Shown: piece by piece, positions 9,585-17,928 of the stretch
Layout of the letters: the number at the start of each line of letters is the position of its first letter
Position numbering within the stretch: position 1 is the first letter of the stretch
Assembly (NCBI GenBank): GCA_947387485.1
Contig: CANDNT010000001.1
Span: forward strand, 248,001 to 312,000
Source: Aquimarina rhabdastrellae
Lineage (GTDB): Bacteria > Bacteroidota > Bacteroidia > Flavobacteriales > Flavobacteriaceae
Length of the DNA stretch: 64,000 nt
Direction of reading: 5' to 3'
Notes under the pieces: model-generated
What the model saw: the letters and a program-made list of their open reading frames with translations, nothing else
Told to the model about the DNA's origin: nothing
Database searches by the model: none
Program-made: the position numbers and the translations under genes

Positions 9585-10133
9585 TTGAAACAGATCACAT
9601 TACATACTGAAGAATTAATCGATGCATGCCGCAAAGGAAATCAAGCTGCGCAACTTGAAATCTATAAACGGTATTACAAGGCCATGTATAATACATCGTT
9701 AAGAATTGTAAAGAATACAGCAGAAGCCGAAGATATTATGCAAGAAGCTTTTTTAATTGCTTTTACAAAATTAGAATCGCTTAAGGATAATAAAACTTTT
9801 GGAGCTTGGTTAAAACGTATTGTTATTAACTCTAGTTTAACTGCTATACGAAAAAACAATTCTCATCAAGAAATAGCTATAGACTCTATAGCGTATAGTT
9901 TAACTAATAATGAAGATATTATTAATAATGACATAAAAGACAAACAAGTATCAAAAATACTAAAAATGATATATGAACTTAAAGATAACTATAGCACTGT
10001 TTTATCGCTTTCGTTAATCGAAGGTTATGACTATGAAGAAATCTCTGACATTATGAATATATCGTATTCAAATTGTAGAACTATGATTTCTCGTGCTAAA
10101 GAAAGCTTAAGAAAAAAATTACAACTCGTATGA
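9585..10133 (+). CDS. ECF RNA polymerase sigma factor
   Basis: A 182-residue sigma70-family protein lacking region 1, as usual in ECF factors. Region 2 (about 24-90) contains YNTSLRIVKNTAEAEDIMQEAFLIAFTKL, and region 4 (about 125-178) contains a helix-turn-helix, GYDYEEISDIMNISYSNCRTMISRAKESLRKKL. It should direct polymerase to a small envelope-related regulon, including probably this operon. The start is a TTG; no ATG is available before region 2. Its last four bases overlap the next gene (ATGA), which looks like an anti-sigma factor, so the pair is translationally coupled. Confidence 0.92.
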   Translation: MKQITLHTEELIDACRKGNQAAQLEIYKRYYKAMYNTSLRIVKNTAEAEDIMQEAFLIAFTKLESLKDNKTFGAWLKRIVINSSLTAIRKNNSHQEIAIDSIAYSLTNNEDIINNDIKDKQVSKILKMIYELKDNYSTVLSLSLIEGYDYEEISDIMNISYSNCRTMISRAKESLRKKLQLV

Positions 10134-10708
10134 AAAATGAAGATATAGATAACTTATTTGATGTACCCAAAGAATCATTTGACATTTTTGAACCTCAAGA
10201 AGATCACGAACTAAGGTTTTTACAAAAGTTATCAAAACATAATTCGGTTGAAGAAGAAACACCTGTAGTATCACTAACTCGTAAAAAAAACAAATGGACA
10301 ACGCTATTATATATAGCTGCAACAATAGCTATACTAATCGCTGTAATTCCGTCGGGATTATTCAATACTAATTTTGAAGAAGCAGAATTAGCCAGTGTTT
10401 CTCCTCAATTACAAGAAACACAAGATTTCTTTACAGTAGCTATTAATCAGCAATTAGAACAGATTAATACTATTAACTCTGAAGAAACTAAAAAAGTAGT
10501 TGAAGATGCTTTAGTTCAACTTCAAAAACTAGAAGTTAATTATGCTTCATTAAAAAAAGATTTAATCACTAGTGGTTATGACAAACGTGTTATCAGTGCT
10601 ATGATAGATAATTTTCAACAACGCACATTACTTTTGGAACACACTCTTGATGCTATGAATAACATAAAAAAATTAAAACTTGATCAAAATGAAAACAATA
10701 TATTATAA
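10130..10708 (+). CDS. probable anti-sigma factor, single-pass membrane protein
   Basis: A 192-residue protein with a charged cytoplasmic N-terminal half of about 50 residues, one membrane segment (about 51-70, TTLLYIAATIAILIAVIPSG) and an extracytoplasmic helical C-terminal part (QLEQINTINSEETKKVVEDALVQLQKLEVNY). No zinc-binding anti-sigma (HxxxCxxC) motif is present and I recognise no named family. The ATGA overlap with the ECF sigma gene and the topology are what suggest an anti-sigma role. The gene ends 20 bases inside the next reading frame. Confidence 0.7.
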   Translation: MKNEDIDNLFDVPKESFDIFEPQEDHELRFLQKLSKHNSVEEETPVVSLTRKKNKWTTLLYIAATIAILIAVIPSGLFNTNFEEAELASVSPQLQETQDFFTVAINQQLEQINTINSEETKKVVEDALVQLQKLEVNYASLKKDLITSGYDKRVISAMIDNFQQRTLLLEHTLDAMNNIKKLKLDQNENNIL

Positions 10709-11780
10709 ATTATTACTTCTATTATTTATCGCTCCTGCTATACTTACTGCAAATACAGATAAGCTAAAAGGTAAATACACTAAACAGAAATCAATAAATA
10801 AAGAATTTACTGTAAATAGTGATGCTTTATTAAAGATCAATAACGATTATGGCAATCTAGATATCAAATCATGGGATCAAAATCGCATTGTTATGGAGAT
10901 ATCGATTAAAGTAAATGGTAATGATGAAGAAAAAGTTATTGATAAACTAAATAACATTGATGTTCGATTTTCTGCATCATCAACAGAGGTAAGTGCTAAA
11001 ACCATTTTTAATAGAGAAAATCAATCCTGGTGGGATAAGTTAAGAGGTAACAACAACAACATCCACATGGAAATCAATTATGTTGTAAAAATGCCTATAA
11101 CTAATCATATCGATTTAAATAACGATTATGGAAGTATTACACTAGATAAAATTAAGGGAAATGCAACTATTAACTGCGATTATGGTCAACTCATTTTAGG
11201 TGAAATACTGGGGAATCAAAACAACATTAACTTTGATTATACTAAAAACAGTAGTATTGAATATATCACTCAAGGAAATATAACTGCTGATTATTCTGAG
11301 TTTTTTATTCGTAAAGCTAATTCTATAAAACTTAATGCTGATTATACAAAATCAAAATTTGATCATATAGAAAATCTAGATTATACTTGTGATTATGGAA
11401 GTCTTAAAATCGACCGTGTATCAGCAATTAAAGGACATGGTGATTATTTAAACACAACAATCCAATCTTTGGAAAAAAGTATGGGCATTAATGCTAATTA
11501 CGGTTCTTTCACAACTTATAATCTTGAGCCTACAATTTCAAATGTAAACTTAAAAACAGATTATGTTCGTATATCACTAGGTTATGATGATGCAGCTTCT
11601 TTTGATTTTGATATCAATTCTTCTTATGGAGGAATCACTCTAGGAAATGATCTAGAAATCATCAAAAAAGTAAAAGATAATATAGATAAATATTATCAAG
11701 GTTATAAAGGAACTAAATCATCTGGAAATACTATAAAAATTAGAGCCAGTTTTGGTTCGATCAAATTAAAAGAAAACTAA
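10689..11780 (+). CDS. secreted DUF4097-like beta-helix protein
   Basis: ATG at 10689 gives the signal peptide MKTIYYKLLLLLFIAPAILTA; a TTG start nine bases earlier is less likely. The 363-residue protein repeats a short module with YG/DY turns (INNDYGNLDIKSWD, LNNDYGSITLDKIKG, INCDYGQLILGEI, LNADYTKSKFDHI, YTCDYGSLKIDRV, INANYGSFTTYNL, INSSYGGITLGND), roughly every 20-40 residues, typical of right-handed beta-helix adhesin-like proteins of the DUF4097 class. It is the third gene of the sigma operon, so it is likely part of the response controlled by the ECF factor. The biochemical role is unknown. Confidence 0.8.
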   Translation: MKTIYYKLLLLLFIAPAILTANTDKLKGKYTKQKSINKEFTVNSDALLKINNDYGNLDIKSWDQNRIVMEISIKVNGNDEEKVIDKLNNIDVRFSASSTEVSAKTIFNRENQSWWDKLRGNNNNIHMEINYVVKMPITNHIDLNNDYGSITLDKIKGNATINCDYGQLILGEILGNQNNINFDYTKNSSIEYITQGNITADYSEFFIRKANSIKLNADYTKSKFDHIENLDYTCDYGSLKIDRVSAIKGHGDYLNTTIQSLEKSMGINANYGSFTTYNLEPTISNVNLKTDYVRISLGYDDAASFDFDINSSYGGITLGNDLEIIKKVKDNIDKYYQGYKGTKSSGNTIKIRASFGSIKLKEN

Positions 11781-11804
11781 AATCAATTACAAAAACAATA
11801 TATC

Positions 11805-12533
11805 ATGAAAAATATTTTATCAATAGCACTAGTTTCATTAATGTGTTTAACAGCTCAAGCACAATGGGGTTCTTCTAAAAAAATTAATGGAAACGGAAAC
11901 GTTACAACAGAAAAACGTTCTACATCAAACTATGATCAAATTTCTTTACGAGGTAATATGGATGTTACTCTTGTAGCTGGTAACGAAGGGGATATTACTA
12001 TTACTGCAGAAAGTAACTTTATGGAATATCTTATCACCAAAGTAGAAAATGATAAATTAATTCTAAAAGTAAAAAAAGGATATAATCTTAGAACTTCTAG
12101 AGGAAAAAAGATTCAAATTACTGTACCATTTAAAGATTTAAATGCTGTAGGAGTTTCTGGATCTGGTGATATCGTAGGTAAAGATGTTATTAAAGCAGAT
12201 AATTTTAAAACAGCCGTAAGTGGTTCTGGCGATATTGAATTACATATAGAAGCAAATCATGTAAAATCTGCCGTAAGCGGTTCTGGTGATATTCAATTAA
12301 AAGGAAAGGCTAATTCTATTAAATGTAGTGTATCTGGATCTGGTGATATTGAAGCTATCGGTTTAAAAACTAAAAAAGCTACTGCTTCAATTGCAGGATC
12401 TGGTGATATCGAAGTAACTGCTACAGAAGAAATCAAAGCTACAGTAGCAGGATCTGGAGGAATCAAATATGCTGGTAACCCTCAAAAAGTTGATAAATCT
12501 AAAGCAGGATCTGGAAGTATTAGAGCTTATTAA
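11805..12533 (+). CDS. secreted head-GIN (DUF2807) beta-helix protein
   Basis: A 242-residue exported protein (signal peptide to about residue 19, AQAQ). The body matches the head-GIN/DUF2807 family: YDQISLRGNMDVTLVAGNEGDITITAESN, then six copies of a (V/I)(S/A)GSG(D/G/S)I turn at 18-20-residue spacing, which would stack on one face of a beta helix. The repeats also give a visible DNA periodicity from about 12160 to 12520. It is the last gene of the ECF sigma operon and is followed by a perfect terminator. Its role is unknown; envelope stress or surface function is inferred from the operon. Confidence 0.88.
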   Translation: MKNILSIALVSLMCLTAQAQWGSSKKINGNGNVTTEKRSTSNYDQISLRGNMDVTLVAGNEGDITITAESNFMEYLITKVENDKLILKVKKGYNLRTSRGKKIQITVPFKDLNAVGVSGSGDIVGKDVIKADNFKTAVSGSGDIELHIEANHVKSAVSGSGDIQLKGKANSIKCSVSGSGDIEAIGLKTKKATASIAGSGDIEVTATEEIKATVAGSGGIKYAGNPQKVDKSKAGSGSIRAY

Positions 12534-12551
12534 AAATATATCCAATTCATT

Positions 12552-12590
12552 AAAAAAGTCCGTAATGAAATGATCATTACGGACTTTTTT
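12552..12590. terminator. bidirectional intrinsic terminator
   Basis: A perfect 17-bp inverted repeat (AAAAAAGTCCGTAATGA and its complement) with a 5-nt loop lies between the convergent genes ending at 12533 (+) and 12613 (-), with T-tracts on both strands. Confidence 0.9.
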
Positions 12591-12612
12591 ATTTTATTCT
12601 TTAAATACTTTA

Positions 12613-14628
12613 TTAATATGCTACAAGCTCTAATAAAGTATCTTCAAACCTTTGTTTTGGTAAATATTGTTGTTCCAAATTTGTATCAAAAGGAATTGGT
12701 GTTTCTAAACTTGCTACACGTTTTACAGGTGCATCAAGGTATTCAAAACAATTTTCCATAATCATTGCAGAAATATCTGAAGCTATTCCTCCAAACATTG
12801 AATCTTCTTGTAATATGATTACTTTTCCTGTTTTTTTAACCGCATCAAAAATAGCTGTTTCGTCTAGTGGTTGTAGCGTTCTTAAATCCAATACCGTTGC
12901 CGATATCTCTACATGTTTCTCTAACGTTTTTAGTGCCCAATGTATTCCTGCACCATAACTAATAACTGTTACATCTTTACCTTCTTTTAACACAGCTGCT
13001 TTTCCTATAGGTAATGTATAATATGAATTAGGCACCTCTTGTCGTATACTTCTATATAAAGCTTTGTGTTCAAAAAATAATACTGGATTAGGATCTTCAA
13101 TCGCTGCACATAGTAATCCTTTGGCATCATACGGAAATGCTGGATAAATCACTTTAAGTCCTGGCGTTTTTGTAAACCAAGCTTCATTTGTTTGACTATG
13201 GAAAGGGCCTGCTCCTACTCCTGCACCACATGGCATTCTAACTACCACATCTGCCTTTTGTTGCCAACGATAATGCGATTTAGCTAATAAATTTACTATG
13301 GGATTAAATCCAGAAGATACAAAGTCTGCAAATTGCATCTCTACAACTGCTTTTTTACTATTAATAGCCAATCCCATAGCTGTAGATACAATAATAGATT
13401 CGCAAATAGGCGTATTACGAACACGTTCTTTTCCAAAAAGTTCTACAAAACCATCTGTTATTTTAAATACTCCTCCGTACTCAGCTATATCTTGTCCCAT
13501 AACCACAATACTCTCATCTCGTTCCATAGCTTGTTTTAATCCAAGAGAAATCGCATCAATTAGACGCATTTCTTCTTTAGGTTCAACTGGATTAATGATT
13601 TCTTGTACATTAGGTGCATATACATCTGCTAATTCGGTTACTAGGTCAACTTCTACTTTAGGTTCTTGATTAGCTTTCGCCCAATGTGCATCAATTTCAC
13701 TTTTAACTTCGGTAATCAAATCAGATTCTTCATCAAAAGAAAGAATACGTTCTTCAAATAAAAAACGTCTAAAATTTTCTATTGGATCTTTTTCTTTCCA
13801 CGCTTCTATTAAGTCTTGAGGTACATATTTAACACCACTAGCTTCTTCATGCCCTCTAACTCTAAATGTTTTAAACTCTATTAAAATAGGTCTTGGGTTC
13901 TTACGAATATCTTCTGCCAATGCACTTACTTTATTATATACATCAAGTACATTATTTCCATCAATAATATGAGATTCTATTCCGTAACCTTCTCCTCTAT
14001 CAGCTATATGTTCACAATTATATTGTTCATTTGTAGGTGTTGATAATCCATAACCATTATTTTCTACACAAAACAAAACTGGTAAATTCCAAACAGATGC
14101 TACATTTAATGCCTCATGAAAATCTCCTTCACTTGTTCCACCTTCTCCTGTAAAAACTGCTGTTGCCTTACCATTTTGCTTTAAAATATTAGCAAGAGCA
14201 ATTCCGTTTGCCACACCCAATTGTGGACCTAAATGAGATATCATTCCCACAATATTATATTCTTGTGTACCAAAATGGAAAGAACGATCTCTACCTTTTG
14301 TAAAACCATTTGCTTTACCTTGCCATTGACTAAACAATCTATATAAAGGAATACCTCTAGTAGTGAATACGCCTAAATTGCGATGCATAGGCAATATATA
14401 TTCTTCTGCACTAAGTGCCATAGTTACTCCTACAGCAATTGCTTCTTGCCCCATACCACTAAACCATTTAGAAATTTTACCTTGCCGTAACAGCACCAGC
14501 ATTTTTTCTTCTATTAACCTAGACGTTAACATCGCCCTGTAAAGCGCTTTAAGTTCTACGTCAGAATTTATGTCTTTATTGAATATTATAGGTGTTGTGC
14601 TATCAATGAGATTTTGCATAAGAATCAT
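12613..14628 (-). CDS. 2-oxoacid dehydrogenase E1 component, fused alpha and beta subunits
   Basis: A 671-residue thiamine-diphosphate enzyme that decarboxylates a 2-oxoacid and loads the acyl group on a lipoylated E2. The alpha half (about 20-330) holds the TPP motif GEGGTSEGDF...VENN (161-191) and the MHRNLGVFTTRG region; the beta half (about 345-671) holds MGQDIAEYGGVFKITDGF and the terminal transketolase-C domain. Fusion of both subunits is known in Bacteroidota and the sequence best resembles branched-chain 2-oxoacid dehydrogenases rather than pyruvate dehydrogenase. ATG at 14628 or at 14619 (MQNL) are both possible. It is a single gene; no E2 or E3 gene is adjacent. Confidence 0.9.
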   Translation of the reverse strand: MILMQNLIDSTTPIIFNKDINSDVELKALYRAMLTSRLIEEKMLVLLRQGKISKWFSGMGQEAIAVGVTMALSAEEYILPMHRNLGVFTTRGIPLYRLFSQWQGKANGFTKGRDRSFHFGTQEYNIVGMISHLGPQLGVANGIALANILKQNGKATAVFTGEGGTSEGDFHEALNVASVWNLPVLFCVENNGYGLSTPTNEQYNCEHIADRGEGYGIESHIIDGNNVLDVYNKVSALAEDIRKNPRPILIEFKTFRVRGHEEASGVKYVPQDLIEAWKEKDPIENFRRFLFEERILSFDEESDLITEVKSEIDAHWAKANQEPKVEVDLVTELADVYAPNVQEIINPVEPKEEMRLIDAISLGLKQAMERDESIVVMGQDIAEYGGVFKITDGFVELFGKERVRNTPICESIIVSTAMGLAINSKKAVVEMQFADFVSSGFNPIVNLLAKSHYRWQQKADVVVRMPCGAGVGAGPFHSQTNEAWFTKTPGLKVIYPAFPYDAKGLLCAAIEDPNPVLFFEHKALYRSIRQEVPNSYYTLPIGKAAVLKEGKDVTVISYGAGIHWALKTLEKHVEISATVLDLRTLQPLDETAIFDAVKKTGKVIILQEDSMFGGIASDISAMIMENCFEYLDAPVKRVASLETPIPFDTNLEQQYLPKQRFEDTLLELVAY

Positions 14629-14736
14629 TTATTTCTAGTAAATGTAATTATTTTTAGTCAAAAACCACATCTACAAAGGAGTTTACAAAAAAAGTTAGGC
14701 TAAATTTTAAAATTGTTAATTACTAATGTTAATTAC

Positions 14737-14769
14737 TTTGTTGATAACAATATTATTTATTTAAATTTG
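14737..14769 (+). promoter_or_regulatory. Bacteroidota housekeeping promoter of the dioxygenase gene
   Basis: TTTG (14737-14740) and TAAATTTG (14762-14769) match the -33 and -7 (TAnnTTTG) elements known for the Bacteroidota primary sigma factor. A second TTG at 14741-14743 gives an alternative spacing. The -7 box ends 22 bases before the ATG. Confidence 0.6.
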
Positions 14770-14791
14770 CTATCAATATAAAGCTTATACA

Positions 14792-15742
14792 ATGAACAAT
14801 ATACCAAGCGTTAATTTGGCAGATTTTTTATCTGAAGATCCAGCGAGAAAGCAAAAATTTGTCAACGAGATAGGAAGAGCATATGAAGAAATAGGATTTG
14901 TTTCTTTAAAGAATCATTTCTTGGATGATGAATTAATGGATAACTTATATAGTGAAGTTAAACAATTCTTTGATTTACCTGTTGATGTTAAACAACAATA
15001 TGAAATTGATGGTCTAGGTGGACAACGTGGATATATCTCTTTTGGTAAAGAGCACGCAAAAGGAAAAAAAGAAGGAGATTTAAAAGAGTTCTGGCATTTT
15101 GGACAAGAGCCTGCAGAAGATGCTAATCTTATAGAAGAATATCCTCCTAATGTTACTGTTAATGAACTAGCAAACTTTAATGCTACTGGAATGAGAGCAT
15201 ATAGAATGCTTGAAAAAACAGGAATCTATGTTTTAAGAGCATTAGCAATTTACATAGGATTAGACGAGTATTATTTTGACTATTGGGCTAGTAACGGTAA
15301 TAGTATTTTACGTCCTATCCACTACCCACCTATCACAGAGGAGCCAAAAGGAGCTGTACGTGCAGGTGCTCATGGAGATATTAACCTTATCACTTTATTA
15401 ATGGGAGCTTCTACTGGAGGTTTACAAGTACAACGCAAAGATGGTGAGTGGATTGATGCTAAACCAGAAGAAGGTGATTTAGTTATCAATGTTGGTGATA
15501 TGCTTGAACGTCATACCAATAACAAATTAAGATCTACAATTCACCGTGTTGTAAATCCACCAAAAGAAAGCTGGAGTGAACCTAGATATTCTATTCCATT
15601 CTTTATGCACCCTCGTAGTGAAATGAAATTAAACTGCCTAGAAGAGTGTATTACAGATGAAAATCCTAAACAGTATGATGATATTACTGCTGGACAATTC
15701 TTGCACCAACGTCTTGTAGAAATTGGTTTAATTAAAGAATAA
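14792..15742 (+). CDS. isopenicillin-N-synthase-like Fe(II)/2-oxoglutarate dioxygenase
   Basis: A 316-residue cytosolic oxygenase. The N-terminal DIOX_N-type region (IPSVNLADFLSEDPARKQKF ... GFVSLKNH) leads into the double-stranded beta-helix core with iron ligands His194 and Asp196 (AHGDINLITLL) and His251 (STIHRVVNPP), and the co-substrate-binding Arg265-x-Ser267 (PRYSIPFF). All catalytic residues are present, so it should be active; the substrate cannot be told from sequence. It has a well-formed promoter of its own and is followed 35 bases later by the SUI1 gene, with which it probably forms an operon. Confidence 0.9.
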   Translation: MNNIPSVNLADFLSEDPARKQKFVNEIGRAYEEIGFVSLKNHFLDDELMDNLYSEVKQFFDLPVDVKQQYEIDGLGGQRGYISFGKEHAKGKKEGDLKEFWHFGQEPAEDANLIEEYPPNVTVNELANFNATGMRAYRMLEKTGIYVLRALAIYIGLDEYYFDYWASNGNSILRPIHYPPITEEPKGAVRAGAHGDINLITLLMGASTGGLQVQRKDGEWIDAKPEEGDLVINVGDMLERHTNNKLRSTIHRVVNPPKESWSEPRYSIPFFMHPRSEMKLNCLEECITDENPKQYDDITAGQFLHQRLVEIGLIKE

Positions 15743-15777
15743 TTAGTTCTTTTGTTCTGAATGTTAATAGACCCTAA

Positions 15778-16104
15778 ATGGATTTACAAGATCAACTAAA
15801 GAATTTATTCCCTGATCATGAGTTTTCTCAAGAAGAGGAAATACAAGAAGAACAAGGATTATGGATGCAGGACGATCCTCTTATTTGTAAATATGAAAAA
15901 CGCAAAGGTAAACCTATTACTATTATAGAAGGTTATACTGGAGCCGATTCAGATTTTAAACAACTAGCCAAAGAGCTTAAACAAAAATTAAGTGTTGGTG
16001 GTAGTTTTAAAAATGATAGCATTATCATTCAAGGAGATTATCGTAATCAGATTATGGACATTCTAAAAGAGAAAGGATTTAAGGTAAAACGCGTAGGTGG
16101 TTAA
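15778..16104 (+). CDS. SUI1-family translation initiation factor-like protein
   Basis: A 108-residue protein whose C-terminal ~80 residues form the eIF1/SUI1 fold (KGKPITIIEGYTGADSDFKQLAKELKQKLSVGGSFKNDSIIIQGDYR ... GFKVKRVGG), with the typical GGSxK loop and a final basic GFKVKRVGG. The bacterial homologue YciH can affect initiation fidelity, but its role in Bacteroidota is not established. The first 25 residues are acidic. It sits after the dioxygenase gene and just before a perfect terminator. Confidence 0.88.
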   Translation: MDLQDQLKNLFPDHEFSQEEEIQEEQGLWMQDDPLICKYEKRKGKPITIIEGYTGADSDFKQLAKELKQKLSVGGSFKNDSIIIQGDYRNQIMDILKEKGFKVKRVGG

Positions 16105-16124
16105 TCTTAAATTCAACACAATAC

Positions 16125-16157
16125 AAAAAGGCATTTGAGTGATTCAAATGCCTTTTT
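16125..16157 (+). terminator. intrinsic terminator
   Basis: A perfect 14-bp inverted repeat (AAAAAGGCATTTGA / TCAAATGCCTTTTT) with a 5-nt loop and a T-tract lies 21 bases past the SUI1 gene. Confidence 0.9.
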
Positions 16158-16278
16158 TCTTACCTCTATCATTTTATTTTTTTAATATTTTTTTACTCTT
16201 AATTTCAAAAAAATCAGTTTTTGTCCTTAATTATGAGTAATCATTATACAAATGTTAGTAAACTCTTACATAATACAC

Positions 16279-16308
16279 TTTGTGAATAGTATAGATATCG
16301 TATTTTTG
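16279..16308 (+). promoter_or_regulatory. Bacteroidota housekeeping promoter of the phosphorylase gene
   Basis: TTTG (16279-16282), an 18-bp spacer and TATTTTTG (16301-16308) give a near-ideal -33/-7 pair. Transcription would start around 16313-16316, leaving a leader of roughly 85-90 bases before the ATG at 16402. Confidence 0.7.
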
Positions 16309-16312
16309 CTTC

Positions 16313-16359
16313 CTCGCTTATTTTTAAAGTAAAGGAAATAGGAATTATGTAAAAGCGAG
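16313..16359 (+). promoter_or_regulatory. leader hairpin in the 5' UTR of the phosphorylase gene
   Basis: CTCGCTT (16313-16319) can pair with AAGCGAG (16353-16359) at the very start of the predicted transcript, enclosing a 33-nt purine-rich loop. No known riboswitch core was recognised. It may only stabilise the 5' end. Confidence 0.35.
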
Positions 16360-16401
16360 TATCATACCCCTATTATTTATTAATTGATTAAAGAAACTCA
16401 T

Positions 16402-17274
16402 ATGCCGATAGCTGCTTCAGAATTGATATTAAATGCAGATGGTAGTATATATCATCTACAATTAAAACCAGAACATCTTGCTGATACTGTAATTACAGTA
16501 GGTGATCCTGATCGTGTATCTCAAATTACTAAGCATTTTGACGAAATAGAATTTAGTATACATAAAAGAGAATTTCATACACAAACAGGTACTTATAAAG
16601 GAAAACGTATTACTGTAATTTCTACTGGGATAGGTACAGATAACATTGATATCGTATTTAATGAACTTGATGCTTTAGTAAATATTGATTTAGAAAAAAG
16701 AGAAGTTAAAAAAGAGCATACTGCTTTAAATATTATACGAATTGGTACTTCTGGATCTATCCAAGCTAGTATTCCTATCAATAGTTTTGTCGTAAGTGAT
16801 CTAGCTGCTGGTTTTGATAGTTTAATGCATTTCTATCAAAGTTTACATGTGCAAGAAGATGCAATTATAGATGCCTTAGTTGATCATCTTGATTGGGATA
16901 CTAATAAATCTAGACCATATGTAGTAAAAGCAGATGAGCATTTGAGTAATCATATGCAAAGTGATAAAACTTTTAAAGGTTTTACTGTAACTAATGTAGG
17001 TTTTTATGGACCACAAGGACGTGTATTAAGATTACCTGTTCAAGATGCTAACCTTAATGATAAAATGGCTTCATTTAATTTTGATGGTCAAGCTATTACA
17101 AATTTAGAAATGGAAACTGCTGGAATTTACGGAATGGCTAAGTTACTTGGTCACAGGGCTGTTTCTATGAATGCTATCTTAGCGAATAGAGCTAAAGGAG
17201 AATTTAGTAATGATCCTGCTAAGCTTGTAGAAGATCTAATTACTTATTCTTTAGAAAAGATTGTTAGCCTATAA
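16402..17274 (+). CDS. nucleoside phosphorylase (PNP/UDP family)
   Basis: ATG at 16402 (MPIAASELILNADGSIYHL) is preferred over a TTG at 16384. The 290-residue enzyme belongs to the nucleoside phosphorylase type I family that cleaves nucleosides with phosphate: VGDPDRVSQITKHFD near the N-terminus binds phosphate, ISTGIGTDNIDIV and IIRIGTSGSIQ follow, and NLEMETAGIYGMAKLLGH is the ribose-binding METAG motif. Uridine or purine specificity cannot be decided. It stands alone between a good promoter and a perfect terminator. Confidence 0.9.
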   Translation: MPIAASELILNADGSIYHLQLKPEHLADTVITVGDPDRVSQITKHFDEIEFSIHKREFHTQTGTYKGKRITVISTGIGTDNIDIVFNELDALVNIDLEKREVKKEHTALNIIRIGTSGSIQASIPINSFVVSDLAAGFDSLMHFYQSLHVQEDAIIDALVDHLDWDTNKSRPYVVKADEHLSNHMQSDKTFKGFTVTNVGFYGPQGRVLRLPVQDANLNDKMASFNFDGQAITNLEMETAGIYGMAKLLGHRAVSMNAILANRAKGEFSNDPAKLVEDLITYSLEKIVSL

Positions 17275-17289
17275 ATAGGTATAAAATAA

Positions 17290-17328
17290 AAACTCTAGAG
17301 TGTCGAGAATCAAATCACTCTAGAGTTT
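17290..17328 (+). terminator. intrinsic terminator of the phosphorylase gene
   Basis: A perfect 13-bp inverted repeat (AAACTCTAGAGTG / CACTCTAGAGTTT) with a 13-nt loop is found 15 bases past the stop codon. Confidence 0.8.
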
Positions 17329-17410
17329 CTTAAAAAACCAAAACATCAAATTAATCACGTGTCTCCAATCTAATCATGAAGTATATTCAAACAAAATTTT
17401 CTTTTCTATC

Positions 17411-17551
17411 TTAAAATATTATCATTAAAGTACCTAATAAACCAATAGTTACCAGTGCGATATCAATAATAGATACTTTTGTATCTTCTTTTTTTAATTG
17501 AGCAACCTTAACTTCTACTCTTTCTCTTTTAAATGGTAATCTATTTTTCAT
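17411..17551 (-). CDS. small predicted membrane protein, 46 residues
   Basis: An ATG-to-TAA frame too short for the usual cut-off. The product starts with a basic region (MKNRLPFKREKVEV-like; the sequence reads KRERVEVKVAQLKKEDTK) and ends in one hydrophobic segment (VSIIDIALVTIGLLGTLMII) running to the C-terminus, a tail-anchored-looking layout. It is the only organised element in the 654-base stretch between the phosphorylase and the histidine kinase. No clear ribosome-binding site is visible, which is common in this phylum. The regular charge-then-membrane design is the support; the function is unknown. Confidence 0.5.
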   Translation of the reverse strand: MKNRLPFKRERVEVKVAQLKKEDTKVSIIDIALVTIGLLGTLMIIF

Positions 17552-17928
17552 AATTATTATGGCTTTAATTGTTTAGTAAAATTATATCATTCACTTCTTT
17601 AGTTTAGTTTTTGCTTGATCAAAAAAGAATCAATAAACGACTAACTACACAAATGGTCGATTAAAAACACATTAACTTACGCTTTAAACGTAATTAATTA
17701 ATTCAATAACAATAGAATAGCACATTTATGTGAATTAGCACTTGTACTATTAAACAATATCTAATCAATACGTTTTATTTACATTATTAGGAATAAACTA
17801 TTATCATTAAAAAATTGAACTCTAAAAATGATCGATTTATGGGCAAAAAAAGCTTATTCATTGATTGGTAAATTTTAATTGTTCTATAATCTTTAATTTA
17901 GTCTATTCAAACTATAGATTTTTTTAAC
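17552..17928. other. AT-rich intergenic region with no recognised gene
   Basis: This stretch precedes the histidine kinase gene. Apart from a 16-codon ATG frame at 17828-17878 (rejected) nothing organised was seen; it presumably holds the divergent promoters of the small membrane ORF and the two-component operon, but no TAnnTTTG match stands out. Confidence 0.5.

Noticed and set aside
10119-10325. Minus-strand 68-codon frame over the sigma/anti-sigma junction
   Set aside because: It is antisense to two overlapping genes with clear signatures.
12160-12520. Regularly spaced TCTGG(A/T)TCTGGTGATAT-like DNA repeats, considered as a CRISPR-like or tandem-repeat array
   Set aside because: They are in frame, imperfect, and encode the GSGD turns of the DUF2807 beta helix.
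12570-12761. Plus-strand 63-codon frame after the head-GIN gene
   Set aside because: It begins inside the bidirectional terminator and runs antisense over the E1 gene end.
17828-17878. 16-codon ATG frame upstream of the histidine kinase, considered as leader peptide
   Set aside because: Too short to support, no adjacent attenuator hairpin, and such frames are common in AT-rich DNA.
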